Below, piece after piece: positions 17,128 through 26,600 of a DNA stretch of 32,014 nucleotides. The DNA lies in NCBI GenBank assembly GCA_964405735.1, contig CAYOPD010000045.1:1-32014 (forward strand), given 5' to 3'. Within the stretch, counting starts at the first letter, position 1. Each line of letters opens with the position of its first letter. Origin of the DNA: JADJLQ01 sp964405735 (GTDB taxonomy: Bacteria > Bacteroidota > Bacteroidia > Chitinophagales > Saprospiraceae). Position numbers and translations under genes: made by a program. The notes beneath the pieces were generated by a model, which did not search any database, was not told the origin of the DNA, and worked only from the letters and a program-made list of their open reading frames with translations.

Positions 17128-20055
17128 TTAGAATGAAGCGTTTAATCCAAGTAAAAATGTCCTGGAGCGTGGATAAATATTGCCATCTACCCCCGGGGAA
17201 GTCGGGTTGTATACCTCCGGATCGAGTCCTTTGTATTTGGTGATGATAAATGGATTTTGCACGGTCACCGAAAGCCTCAACCCACGTGCAAAGGTTACCT
17301 TGTCAAACTGGTAACCGGCAGTCACATGGTCCATCCTTACAAAGGATCCGTCCTGGACAAAATGATCGCTGAAGAGTTGCACGTTATCCATATTGAGGCG
17401 CCAGATGTCACGTACAGAATTGTACAGTATGCCGGTGCTTCCATAGGTTCGGTTTCCAAAGGCTCCGTTTGCCTCAAGGCTGTTGTAAATAAAATTTCCG
17501 AAACTGGCCCTGGCTCCTGTGCTGAGGTCAAACTGGCCAATCGTGTAGGAGGCACTAAGCCCCAGCGTAAAATCCGGGGCAGGTTTTTTGTATCGGTATT
17601 GGTCTCTCGGCGTCACCAGGCCATCACCATTGCGGTCCACATAGAGGCCTTCGACAGGATTGTTATTGTGGTCGTATACTTGTTCATAGACCCAATAGGA
17701 ATTGGCCGGATAACCGACGCTGTGTACCTGGATGGTATTTCCCACTCCTCCCGGAATACCGCCGGTAAATACGCCTACATAATTGGGGTCGTCCGTGGCA
17801 GTAAGCCGGGTGATTTTGTTTTTGTTTACGGTTGCGTTTACGCCGATTTCAAGCAATTGGTTTTCTTTCCTGAGGGCGATGGTATTTAAAGTCAGTTCGA
17901 CCCCGGTGTTTTCAAGATCTCCGACATTGGTAGTAAGGAAATTGGTGAGATTGGTCCCTGCAGGAACTGGAATAAAATTGAGCAGGTCATTGGTGACCCG
18001 GTGGTAGGCGTCCAGGGTACCGCTGATGCGGTCTTTGAACAATCCAAAATCAAATCCGGCATTGTAAGTGGTGGTTTCCTCCCATTTTATATTTGAATCA
18101 TAACCCTGCGGGCGAAGGGTCGTGACAAACTCATTGCCAAACTGGTACCTCGCATTTTCAAAACTGGACAGGTACCGGGGAAGGTAATTGTAATAATCAT
18201 CGTCGCTGATGCTTTGCTGGCCGGTAATGCCATAACCCAGTCGCAGTTTTAAATTACTCAGGGTGCCCTGGCTGTTGTTCAGGATCTTCCAGGCAAAGGC
18301 TGCTGCAGGAAACAAACCCCAGCGGGTGTCCTGGGAAAAACGGGATGTCCCGTCCCTGCGAAGGGTAAAGGTCAGGAGGTATCGGTCAGAAATGTTGAGA
18401 TTTGCCCTTCCAAATAAAGAGACCAGGAAATACTCAGCCGGATTATAATTTTCAGGAGTCAATATTTTATTTCCAATAAAATTGGTGGCCTGAAAATATC
18501 CTTGTTTATAAAAGCGCTGCCAGGAGTATCCAGCCAGAAGTTCGAGAGCGTATTCTCCGAATTTCGGGCTATAGTTGAGATAAGCCTCAAGTAATTTATT
18601 GGTTTTATCCTGATCGTAGATTCCACGGTTTCCCCGGTCGCTCCAGGTCCAGGAAGCATTTTGGGGGACAATGTCCTTTCCTTCTCCGCGGGAATCATCG
18701 ATAGCTACATTTAGATTTGCTCTCAGGTCATGTAAAAAAGGGAGCCGGTAATCCACTTGCAGATTGGTGACTATCCGGTTTACGTCGGAAGTATTGTCCC
18801 TCAGATTCAGAAGGGCAAGAGGATTGGCTGGAGCAAGAGTATTTGGATTGCCGTCCGGATTTTTAAAAGTGAAATAGCCACCGTATACGCCATTATCATA
18901 AATCGGCTGTGTGGGATCAAATGCGGTTGCAGATCCAATGGCGCCCCAATCGGCAAACCGGTTATTGATCAGCATGCCCTTTACATCAAATATCACCTGG
19001 AGGGTATTATTGATGAATTTTGGGGTGAGTTTTAAGGCGGCGGTTTTGCGGTTGAATTTATCGGTTTTCAACAATCCGGTCCGGTCAGTATATCCGACTG
19101 AAAACCGGTATGGGAGGAAACCAGCCCTGCCCGAAAGGCTTATATTCTGGTCCAAAGTCTGACCGGTCTGGAATATCTGGTCCTGCCAGTCGGTATTCGA
19201 ATTGCCGAGCAGGCTGGGTGCAGGATGTGAATCCGGGTACCTGCTGCGCACGTATGTTCTGAATTCATCTGCGCTGAGGACATCGACCTCGTTTGCCCTG
19301 CGGCTAACGGCATAACTCCCGCTGTAATCCACAGAAATGCTTTTGGTAGTTCTTGATTTTTTGGTTGTGATCAGGATGACTCCATTGGAAGCCCTCGATC
19401 CGTATATGGCAGTAGCAGAAGCATCCTTTAAGACCGTGACGGATTCGATGTCGTTGGGGTTTACAATATTTAAAACGTTGCGGTCACCGGAAATCCCGTC
19501 ATTGGCTACGGGCACACCGTCAATCACGATCAGCGGATCATTGGAGGCGCTCAGGGATGATCCTCCCCTGATCCGGATTACAGACCCCCCACCTGGTTCG
19601 CTGCTGTTGTTGACTTGCAGACCCGCAATTTTACCCGTCAGAAGTTCAGGGGCAGCGGTTATAGCCCCTTTATTGAATTTTTCACTATTGACTACCTGGA
19701 TGGATCCGGTGGCGTCTTCCCGCTTGACGGTGCCATATCCGATCACCACAATTTCCTGCAATTGTTGGCCGGGTTCGAGTATGATATCAAGTGTACTGGC
19801 GTTGCCCACGTCCACAATACGCGTGGTAAACCCCACATAGGAAACAATCAGCCTCACCACTCCGTCCGGTATCTGGATGGAGTAAGTGCCATCGATATCG
19901 GTGATCACACCCTGACTGGTGCCCTCTACCTGGACGGAAGCCCCGATCAGCGGTTCGTTGGTGGAATTGTCAAAAACAGTTCCTGTCAGGGTTCTTTGGG
20001 CAAAGGCGGCCGACAGGCTAAAAAAAGCCAGGGAGATCAGGAGTAACTTTTTCAT
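17128..20055 (-). CDS. SusC/RagA family TonB-dependent outer-membrane transporter
   Basis: This 975-residue receptor imports oligosaccharides across the outer membrane using TonB energy. A signal peptide ends SAAFAQ near residue 20. A carboxypeptidase-regulatory-like domain follows (RTLTGTVFDNSTNEPLIGAS, about 21-105), then a TonB-box-like EIVVIGYGTVKREDATGS. The plug domain has LTGKIAGLQV, IRIRGGSSL, NDPLIVIDGVPV and ATAIYGSRASNGVILITTKK. The remainder is the 22-strand barrel, ending in a typical hydrophobic/aromatic C-terminus (LLGLNASF). The overall length is normal. It overlaps functionally with the SusD-like gene 23 bp downstream, and a perfect -7 box lies 35 nt before its ATG, so it can be expressed apart from the GH53 gene. 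Confidence 0.97.
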   Translation of the reverse strand: MKKLLLISLAFFSLSAAFAQRTLTGTVFDNSTNEPLIGASVQVEGTSQGVITDIDGTYSIQIPDGVVRLIVSYVGFTTRIVDVGNASTLDIILEPGQQLQEIVVIGYGTVKREDATGSIQVVNSEKFNKGAITAAPELLTGKIAGLQVNNSSEPGGGSVIRIRGGSSLSASNDPLIVIDGVPVANDGISGDRNVLNIVNPNDIESVTVLKDASATAIYGSRASNGVILITTKKSRTTKSISVDYSGSYAVSRRANEVDVLSADEFRTYVRSRYPDSHPAPSLLGNSNTDWQDQIFQTGQTLDQNISLSGRAGFLPYRFSVGYTDRTGLLKTDKFNRKTAALKLTPKFINNTLQVIFDVKGMLINNRFADWGAIGSATAFDPTQPIYDNGVYGGYFTFKNPDGNPNTLAPANPLALLNLRDNTSDVNRIVTNLQVDYRLPFLHDLRANLNVAIDDSRGEGKDIVPQNASWTWSDRGNRGIYDQDKTNKLLEAYLNYSPKFGEYALELLAGYSWQRFYKQGYFQATNFIGNKILTPENYNPAEYFLVSLFGRANLNISDRYLLTFTLRRDGTSRFSQDTRWGLFPAAAFAWKILNNSQGTLSNLKLRLGYGITGQQSISDDDYYNYLPRYLSSFENARYQFGNEFVTTLRPQGYDSNIKWEETTTYNAGFDFGLFKDRISGTLDAYHRVTNDLLNFIPVPAGTNLTNFLTTNVGDLENTGVELTLNTIALRKENQLLEIGVNATVNKNKITRLTATDDPNYVGVFTGGIPGGVGNTIQVHSVGYPANSYWVYEQVYDHNNNPVEGLYVDRNGDGLVTPRDQYRYKKPAPDFTLGLSASYTIGQFDLSTGARASFGNFIYNSLEANGAFGNRTYGSTGILYNSVRDIWRLNMDNVQLFSDHFVQDGSFVRMDHVTAGYQFDKVTFARGLRLSVTVQNPFIITKYKGLDPEVYNPTSPGVDGNIYPRSRTFLLGLNASF

Positions 20056-20090
20056 ACAATAGGAGAACGAGTGTTAATAAATTTCGCGCT

Positions 20091-20098
20091 CAAATGTA
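20091..20098 (-). promoter_or_regulatory. -7 box upstream of susC
   Basis: On the minus strand this reads TACATTTG, a perfect TAnnTTTG, 35 nt before the ATG at 20055. It lies in the 123-bp gap between the GH53 gene and susC. The gap is AT-rich and holds no clear terminator, so susC may be read both from here and from the GH53 promoter. Confidence 0.6.
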
Positions 20099-20178
20099 AA
20101 AATAAATTTTAAAAGGATTTTAACCAGGGCGGATAAAATAATAGTATTTCTTTATGCTAAAATCATACAATTCTGTAC

Positions 20179-21570
20179 TCAGAGTATAATCTTTTGCCGA
20201 AACGATTTTTTTGAGGCATCCCTCACTTCCAGTATATAAATACCGGTGGTCAGCGATTGGACAGATACTGTATAGATCATCCCGCTTGCCCCAGCCGCTT
20301 CCGAAAGGACCAGGCTTCCCTTTATATCGTAAAGCCTTATCTGGTGGAGCCTTTGGTCGGGGCCGGAGCTTGTGATTTGAATTTTTCTAGCCAGGCTGTC
20401 TACGATCACCCTTATCCCATCCAGGGTATTGACCGTTTCCAGACCCACCGGCGAATAGTTGTAGGACATCCAGGCGATCCCCCCATCTTCCAGGAGGTTG
20501 TAGTCAAAGTCGAAGAAGGTCGCATGCTCCTGGTGGGATCCCTGGCCCCATTGGGTAAAGCAGGGAGAGGATACCCAGGCAGGCTCCCAATAAATCACAC
20601 CGCTGCCGCCATTCCTCATAATCTCCCGGGTAAGGTCTATAAGCCATTTTTTCTGGTTTTCCGGACTGGCGGGTGCATATTCGGGATGTACTTCGGAAAT
20701 TATATTATTGGCCTGGTCCTGGCTGGCTGTGGTCCATATATAGCCTGTTTCAAAAATCATGATTTCTTTTTGGTATTTGTTTTTCAGGGTTTGGATTAGG
20801 GCGCCGGTCTCCGCGATGGTGGAGGGTTTGTGCCAGGCCCAGTAATAGGATATGCCGATGAGGTCAAAATCGGTTACTCCGTTTTGGACAAACTGGTCGA
20901 TCAGCCAACCGCTGTCTTTCGGCCCGGCTGCATGAATGGCCACCCTGATCCTTTTATTACTGCTTTTTTCAAAATCCCGGACTGCAGCAAAGGCAGAATT
21001 AAAAAGCACGGCATTACGAGGCCAGTCCAGGGTATATTTGGCATTGTCCTCTGAAGACAGAAGGATGCCTTTATTCGTCTCATTGCCGATCTGCACCATC
21101 TCGGGAAGCAGGCCATTCCGATTTAAGGTTTGAAGTGTGGCCAGGATATAAAGGTATAAGCTGTCTTTTAATGCCGGAAGGTTGTTCACCACGGGTTCCC
21201 AGGCGGACGGCACGAGCTGTTTGGAAGGATCGGCCCAGTTGTCTGACAAATGAAAATCAAGCAAGACCTGCATTCCATTCGCTTTGGCCCGGCCGATGCT
21301 TTTCATCACGTCTCCGAGGTCGGAATAAAGTTTGCCCTGGTTGAGGTTTTTATACCATATTGGATTTTTCCATAACCGGAGCCGCACCAGGTTGCCCCCA
21401 TGGTCGGCGAAGATGCGGTATGGGTCCTTGGCTACTTTATTTTCTTTGTAGATCACCCCGCAATCTTCCATCTCATTCACATAGGAGAGGTCATTGCCGA
21501 AATAAAAGGTCTGACCAACGGCCAGGTTCAGTGTTATTGCGGTAAAAAAAACTATGCTGATTATTTTCAT
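20179..21570 (-). CDS. GH53 arabinogalactan endo-beta-1,4-galactanase with T9SS sorting domain
   Basis: This 463-residue enzyme would cut beta-1,4-galactan, for example pectic arabinogalactan I, outside the cell. The signal peptide ends LNLAVGQ near residue 20 and the mature part begins FYFGNDLSYVNEMEDCG, the usual GH53 start. RLRLWKNP (64-70) and LLDFHLSDNWADPSKQ (103-118) are family hallmarks. The acid/base Glu is E164 in QIGNETNKG and the nucleophile is E274 in IMIFETGY. Residues about 390-463 form a type A C-terminal sorting domain (IRLYDIKGSLV, then TGIYILEVRD and a basic end), so it should leave by type IX secretion. It is the first gene of the susC-susD-susE locus and gives that locus its likely substrate. 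Confidence 0.94.
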   Translation of the reverse strand: MKIISIVFFTAITLNLAVGQTFYFGNDLSYVNEMEDCGVIYKENKVAKDPYRIFADHGGNLVRLRLWKNPIWYKNLNQGKLYSDLGDVMKSIGRAKANGMQVLLDFHLSDNWADPSKQLVPSAWEPVVNNLPALKDSLYLYILATLQTLNRNGLLPEMVQIGNETNKGILLSSEDNAKYTLDWPRNAVLFNSAFAAVRDFEKSSNKRIRVAIHAAGPKDSGWLIDQFVQNGVTDFDLIGISYYWAWHKPSTIAETGALIQTLKNKYQKEIMIFETGYIWTTASQDQANNIISEVHPEYAPASPENQKKWLIDLTREIMRNGGSGVIYWEPAWVSSPCFTQWGQGSHQEHATFFDFDYNLLEDGGIAWMSYNYSPVGLETVNTLDGIRVIVDSLARKIQITSSGPDQRLHQIRLYDIKGSLVLSEAAGASGMIYTVSVQSLTTGIYILEVRDASKKSFRQKIIL

Positions 21571-21601
21571 AGCCTCGGTCTTTTGATGATGATCCAGTCT
21601 G

Positions 21602-21609
21602 CAAAGGTA
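21602..21609 (-). promoter_or_regulatory. -7 box upstream of the GH53 gene
   Basis: On the minus strand this reads TACCTTTG, a perfect TAnnTTTG, 31 nt before the ATG at 21570. It separates the galactan locus from thiL, whose stop codon is at 21655-21657. Confidence 0.6.
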
Positions 21610-21654
21610 CCTATCCGAAATTTTTACAGCTGACAGCTCATTGCTGACCGCTGA

Positions 21655-22686
21655 CTACACATGCCTCCAACCCTGGGCTTCGAGGGGCACGTATTTGCCG
21701 CCGGAGGTTTGGAGCAGGATTTTTTCTTCGGCAGGACGGATTTCCCCGATGACATAAAAACCGGGCAGGTATTTGATCCTTTCAAATTCTTTTTCAGAAA
21801 TGGTAAACAACAATTCATAGTCCTCCCCGCCATTGAGTGCGCAGGTGATCGGGTTAAGATTAAATTCAAGCGCCAGCTCGGTGGCCAGTGGATGGATGGG
21901 CACCAGGTTTTCTTCAATGAGGGCGCCGGTTCCGGACTGCCTGCAGATGTGCATGATTTCAGAACTTAATCCGTCGCTGATATCGATCATGGCGTGCGGT
22001 TTCACATGAAGTTTATGAAAACTATCCACCACATCCCGGCGGGCTTCCGGTTTGAGTTGCCGGCCAATAAGTGGGCTGTATTTTTCATTAAGCTCCGGCT
22101 GGATACCGGGCGTGCTCTGAAAGATTTGTTTTTCCCTTTCGAGCAACTGTAGTCCCAGGTAGGCGGAACCCAGGTCCCCGGTGACACAGATCAGGTCACC
22201 CGGCCGGGCTCCGGAACGGTAAACTACCTGATCGGGAGCGGCCTGGCCGATGGCTGTAATGCTGAGAAACAAACCCCTGGGGGAGGAACTGGTATCGCCT
22301 CCAATGAGGTCCACTTCATAGTTTTTACAGGCAAGATGAATGCCTTCATAGATCTGTTCGAGGGCTTCCACGGAAAAGCGGTTGGAAAGGGCGATGCTGG
22401 TGGTGATCTGACGGGCCTTTCCGTTCATGGCACAGATGTCCGATATATTGACTACCACGCTTTTGTATCCCAGGTGTTTCAGCGGGGTGTACATCAGGTC
22501 AAAATGGATCCCTTCGGCCATTAAGTCCGTGGTCACCAGGGTGAGTTGGTCGGATCCTTCAATGACGGCAGCGTCATCCCCGACCCCGTAAAGGGTTTCC
22601 CGGTGGTACCGGACTGTATTTCGGGTGAGGTGGTCAATCAGTCCGAATTCCCCCAGCATATTGACATCGGTCTTTTTTTCTTCCAT
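21655..22686 (-). CDS. thiL: Thiamine-monophosphate kinase
   Basis: ThiL phosphorylates thiamine monophosphate with ATP to make thiamine diphosphate, the last step of vitamin B1 synthesis, in the cytoplasm. The protein has 343 residues, normal for the family. It shows GEFGLIDHL near the N-terminus, GVGDDAAVI with the metal-binding Asp pair, TTDLMAEGIHFD, the NISDICAMNGKA segment and LIGGDTSSS, then ISDGLSSEIMHI and NGGEDYELLF in the C-terminal domain. All are standard ThiL/PurM-fold motifs. It lies 32 bp downstream of the pseudouridine synthase on the same strand and is probably co-transcribed. A degenerate repeat region follows its stop codon. Confidence 0.95.
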   Translation of the reverse strand: MEEKKTDVNMLGEFGLIDHLTRNTVRYHRETLYGVGDDAAVIEGSDQLTLVTTDLMAEGIHFDLMYTPLKHLGYKSVVVNISDICAMNGKARQITTSIALSNRFSVEALEQIYEGIHLACKNYEVDLIGGDTSSSPRGLFLSITAIGQAAPDQVVYRSGARPGDLICVTGDLGSAYLGLQLLEREKQIFQSTPGIQPELNEKYSPLIGRQLKPEARRDVVDSFHKLHVKPHAMIDISDGLSSEIMHICRQSGTGALIEENLVPIHPLATELALEFNLNPITCALNGGEDYELLFTISEKEFERIKYLPGFYVIGEIRPAEEKILLQTSGGKYVPLEAQGWRHV

Positions 22687-22718
22687 AATCGGTGAGTGGT
22701 TGAGTGAAAAAATAAAAA

Positions 22719-23396
22719 TCAGGATGGCACAAAGGCTTTGAGGGATTGCCAGATGGCGTCATCGGGCAGGGGCGCTTCCAGGCTGACGCGGGTACCGTTG
22801 GCAGGATGAAAGAATTTCAATCTCCAGGCGTGAAGGTGGATCCTGCCATCTTCGTTGTGTTTTTTTGCTCCGTATTTTACATCGCCTTTAATCGGGCTGC
22901 CAATGGCAGCGAGTTGGGCCCTGATCTGGTGATGCCTTCCGCTTTTCAACCGGACCTCCAGCAAATGGTTGTCTCCGGATGTGCCCAGACATTGATAGCT
23001 GAGTTCTGCGGGTTTGCCCTCTTTATGCCCTTCATCCACCACAAAGGATTTATTGCTTTTTTTATGGGCAAAAAGAAAGTGATGCAGGGTGCCGGCAGCC
23101 GGTTCGGGTTTTTCCTGAACTACCGCCAGGTAGGTTCTATCGACTTGCTGGTTTTTGAGCTGTTCATTTAAGGCGGCTGCCCCGGCTTTTTTTTTGGCGA
23201 AAAGGACCAGGCCGCTGCAGGGCTGATCGATCCGGTGAATCAGGAAAAGCTGGGCTTTGCAATAATGCGCCAGTTTGGATTCCAGGGATTCTTCTTTGTT
23301 CCGGATGGACTGTACGGCCATGCCGGCCGGTTTATTGTATACGATGAAATGATGGTTGGATTGGATGATCCCGTCTCTGATTCCGGCTTCGTTCAT
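22719..23396 (-). CDS. RluA-family pseudouridine synthase
   Basis: This 225-residue enzyme converts specific uridines of rRNA or tRNA to pseudouridine. The N-terminus has FIVYNKPAGMAVQS, and the active site is HRIDQPCSGLVLFAK with catalytic Asp57; the family form is HRLDxxTSG, so the middle of the motif is slightly divergent. GRHHQIRAQLAAIG later is the usual RNA-binding and structural motif. There is no S4 domain, as in the short RluA/RluC-like members. The target position cannot be told. The ATG overlaps the stop codon of the small upstream gene by 4 bases (ATGA), which implies translational coupling and confirms this start. Confidence 0.9.
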   Translation of the reverse strand: MNEAGIRDGIIQSNHHFIVYNKPAGMAVQSIRNKEESLESKLAHYCKAQLFLIHRIDQPCSGLVLFAKKKAGAAALNEQLKNQQVDRTYLAVVQEKPEPAAGTLHHFLFAHKKSNKSFVVDEGHKEGKPAELSYQCLGTSGDNHLLEVRLKSGRHHQIRAQLAAIGSPIKGDVKYGAKKHNEDGRIHLHAWRLKFFHPANGTRVSLEAPLPDDAIWQSLKAFVPS

Positions 23397-23551
23397 TTTT
23401 TTTCTGTGTATTCGGTGTCCTCAATTTCGTCATTCGAAAATGGAGAATCCCGTAGAGGTTTGCGCGGTGCAGCTTTGTCGAGGGAATGGTCGCGCCAGAC
23501 AAACCGGTATATGAAGTAGCCAACGGCTGCAAGTAAGAGTAGTTTAAGCAT
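23393..23551 (-). CDS. Small membrane-anchored protein, 52 residues (possibly DUF4834-like)
   Basis: This short gene reads MLKLLLLAAVGYFIYRFVW, a single membrane segment, followed by a charged cytoplasmic-type tail rich in Asp and Glu (SNDEIEDTEYTEKK at the end). The layout recalls the DUF4834 family of small Bacteroidota proteins, but it is shorter and I am not sure of the family. Its TGA overlaps the ATG of the pseudouridine synthase in an ATGA, the strongest evidence that it is real. A perfect -7 box lies 34 nt upstream of its ATG. It heads the operon with the synthase and thiL. Confidence 0.7.
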   Translation of the reverse strand: MLKLLLLAAVGYFIYRFVWRDHSLDKAAPRKPLRDSPFSNDEIEDTEYTEKK

Positions 23552-23585
23552 ATAAAGTTTTCTTAATGCAATTCTTCCTGACCTG

Positions 23586-23593
23586 CAAATTTA
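23586..23593 (-). promoter_or_regulatory. -7 box of the small-protein/rluA-like/thiL operon
   Basis: On the minus strand this reads TAAATTTG, a perfect TAnnTTTG, 34 nt before the ATG at 23551. It is separated by a single base from the plus-strand box at 23595-23602. Confidence 0.55.
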
Positions 23594-23594
23594 T

Positions 23595-23602
23595 TAGCTT
23601 TG
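23595..23602 (+). promoter_or_regulatory. -7 box of the DUF2723 gene
   Basis: TAGCTTTG is a perfect TAnnTTTG, followed by CGCC as at the Kelch gene. It lies 42 nt before the ATG at 23645. It faces away from the minus-strand box one base to its left. Confidence 0.6.
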
Positions 23603-23644
23603 CGCCGTTCTGAGCGAATTAATTGATTTTCTTTATCTGAATAT

Positions 23645-26600
23645 ATGCATACATTTCGTAAGCAATCCAATATTGCGGGTTGGCTCGTATTTGGCATAGC
23701 CTTCCTGGTTTATTATATGACTGCCGAGCGCATGGGCAGTTTATGGGATTGTGGTGAATTTATACTCGGAGCCGCCAAGCTCCAGGTCGTACACCCGCCG
23801 GGCGCCCCGCTATTTATCCTGGTAGGCCGCCTGTTTGCCTGGGTGGCTTCGCTGATCAGTTCGGATCCGTCCTCGCAGGCTTTCGCCATTAATTTGCTTT
23901 CCGGGATTTGTACCGCTTTTGCCGTAGCTTTTATTTGCTGGTCCACGATCATGCTGGCCAAACTGGCCTGGTTGGGCAGGGATGAGGAACCGGATACCAC
24001 CCAGGGTCTGGTTTTGTCCGCCGCAGGCCTCGTAGCAGGCCTTACCGGCGCTTTCTGCACTTCGGTTTGGTTCAGCGCGGTAGAGGGAGAGGTTTATGCG
24101 ATGTCCACTTTTTTCACTGCCCTTACGGTTTGGGCGGGGCTGAAGTGGTATTATCTGCCCTCCAACGCCCAAAATGAAAAGTGGCTGATCCTGGTTTTGT
24201 TTGTAGCCGCTTTATCCATTGGAGTGCATCTATTGAGTTTGCTGACCTTCCCCGTCATCGGATTGCTGTATTATTACAAGCGTTTTCAGAAGCATGACCT
24301 ACGGGGTGCAGTTTTAGCCCTGGCCGGCTCCATTCTCGTGCTGGGCCTGTATCAAAAACTGGTGATTGTGGGATTGCCCAAACTATGGAGCCTTTTTGAT
24401 TATATGATGGTCAACGGGCTGGGTTTGCCTTTTCATACCGGTATTTTCCCATTCCTTCTGGTCATCGGTGCCGGCATATATTACGGCCTCCATTTCGCCC
24501 GCAAAAAAGGGAGTGCCATGCTGCAGAATATTGTAGTTACTTCCCTCCTGGTCATCCTGGGTTTCTCCACGGTGGCTGTCGTGGTGATCCGCGCCAATGC
24601 AAACCCGCCGATCAATATGAACGACCCTTCCGACGCCATGCGTCTCATCCCTTACCTCAACCGGGAACAATACGGCGACCGGCCCCTCCTCAGGGGCCCT
24701 GCTTATAACGCTTCCGCCATCGACTATACCAGCGAAGACCGCTATGGCCGGGTCGGTGACCGATACGAAGTCGTCGATAAAAAATATACGCCGGTATACC
24801 GGTCCTCAGACCAGAAATTTTTCCCCCGCATGGGCCATTCTGACCGGGGTACCCTTTATCAGTATTGGATGAATGGTAAAACCAAACCTGAACAGGCTGA
24901 CAACATCAGCTTTTTTGTCCGGTACCAGGTGATGTGGATGTATTGGAGGTACTTCATGTGGAATTTTTCCGGAAGGCAGAATTTTGACCAGGGTTATTTC
25001 CCCTGGAACCTCAAAAGCGGTCAGTGGTTTTCAGGGATCAAACCGATTGATGAGCTGCGTTTGTACAACCTGGACAAAGAACCCAGCCGGATGAAAAACG
25101 ATCCGGGAAGAAACAGATATTTTTTCATCCCATTGATCCTGGGCATCCTGGGCCTGCTCTGGCATTATAAAAAAGGCAAAAAGGAATTCCTTGCCCTGGT
25201 GATGCTGTTTGTCATTACAGGCTTTGGTATTATCATATATTCCAACCAGCCTCCCAATGAACCTCGTGAACGGGATTATGTACTGGTAGGGTCCTTCCTC
25301 ACTTTCGCCATCTGGGTGGGAATGGGAGTCCTCTATCTCTATCAATTTATCACAGACAGGCTTAAGGGAAATAAGGCCCTGCCCCTGGTCCTGGCCGGAG
25401 GCCTTGGTTTGCTCAGCCCGCTGGTCATGGTTACCCAGGGATTTGATGACCACTCACGCAGGCACCTGAGCGGGTCCCGCGACTATGCCAAAAACTTCCT
25501 GGAGTCCTGCGCCCCCAATGCGATCCTGTTTACCTATGGGGACAACGATACCTATCCCCTCTGGTATGCCCAGGAAATGGAAGGCATACGCACAGACGTC
25601 CGGGTGATCAACCTGAGCCTGATCGCCGTTGACTGGTACATCAATCAGGTCCGAAGGAAAATAAACCAGTCGGAACCCGTAAAGCTGACCATCTCTGAAG
25701 AAAATTACCGTGGAGACAGCCGGATGCAGCTGGTGATTAATGCGCCTGAAAACACGGCCCGCAACGTAAGTGACCTGCTTAAATTCATCAATGAAAGGCA
25801 TCCGCTCCCGCTTCAAAACGGCCAGACCATGGAAACCTATGTCCCCGCGCGAAAAATCCTGATCCCGATCGACCGCAACCGGGCCCTGGCTTCAGGAATG
25901 ATCAGCCCGGCCGATTCCAATATAGCGACTCAAATTGAAATAAACCTGACGGGCAATTATATTATGAAGGATGATCTCGCCGTACTGGATATCATTGCCT
26001 CCAATATCTATGACCGCCCCATCTATTTTGCCACGACGGCCAACCCGGACCGCCTCATCGGTTTGAATAATTATTCCCAGCTGGAAGGCATGGCCGCGCG
26101 GATCGTGCCCGTTCTGACCCAGCCCGATGGCCGTTTTGGGCAATACGGCGCAGGACGGGTGGCGGCGGACAAGATCTATGAGAATATTCTCAAAAAATTC
26201 CAGTGGGGAGGCTTTGACAAATACAAGATGTTCAATTTCGAGAACAGCTTTAATCCCAGCTTTTCCGCGATGCGCATCGCTTTTATGCGCGGGATTGACA
26301 AATTGGTCAAGGATGGAGAAATGGAGAAAGCAAAGAGCCTCAACGACAAATACTTTGAGGTTTTCCCTCAGAAAAATTTTGAATACAATTCCCAGCGGCT
26401 GGTCTTTATCGAGTTTTATTTCCAAATGAACGCCCTCGAGCGGGTGAAGGAAGAAAGTATAAAACTCGCCTCCGAAACGGCCGAGTACCTGGAGTTTTAC
26501 AACTCCCTTTCCGCCGAAGACCTCGAGGCCGGTTTTAAGGACGATTACAATCAATACATGACGGTGTATCCCCGGCTGACTACGCTTGCCAAGGAAATGA

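Noticed and set aside
17257..17889. Plus-strand ORF of 210 residues opposite susC
   Set aside because: It lies wholly inside a strongly supported SusC gene, with no family motif and no start signals.
23332..23532. 66-residue minus-strand ORF overlapping the small membrane gene
   Set aside because: The other frame (23393-23551) has a membrane segment and an ATGA overlap with the next gene; this one is basic, low in hydrophobics and overlaps two genes.
25892..26554. Minus-strand ORF of 220 residues opposite the DUF2723 gene
   Set aside because: A shadow of the C-terminal domain with no recognisable domain and no promoter box.
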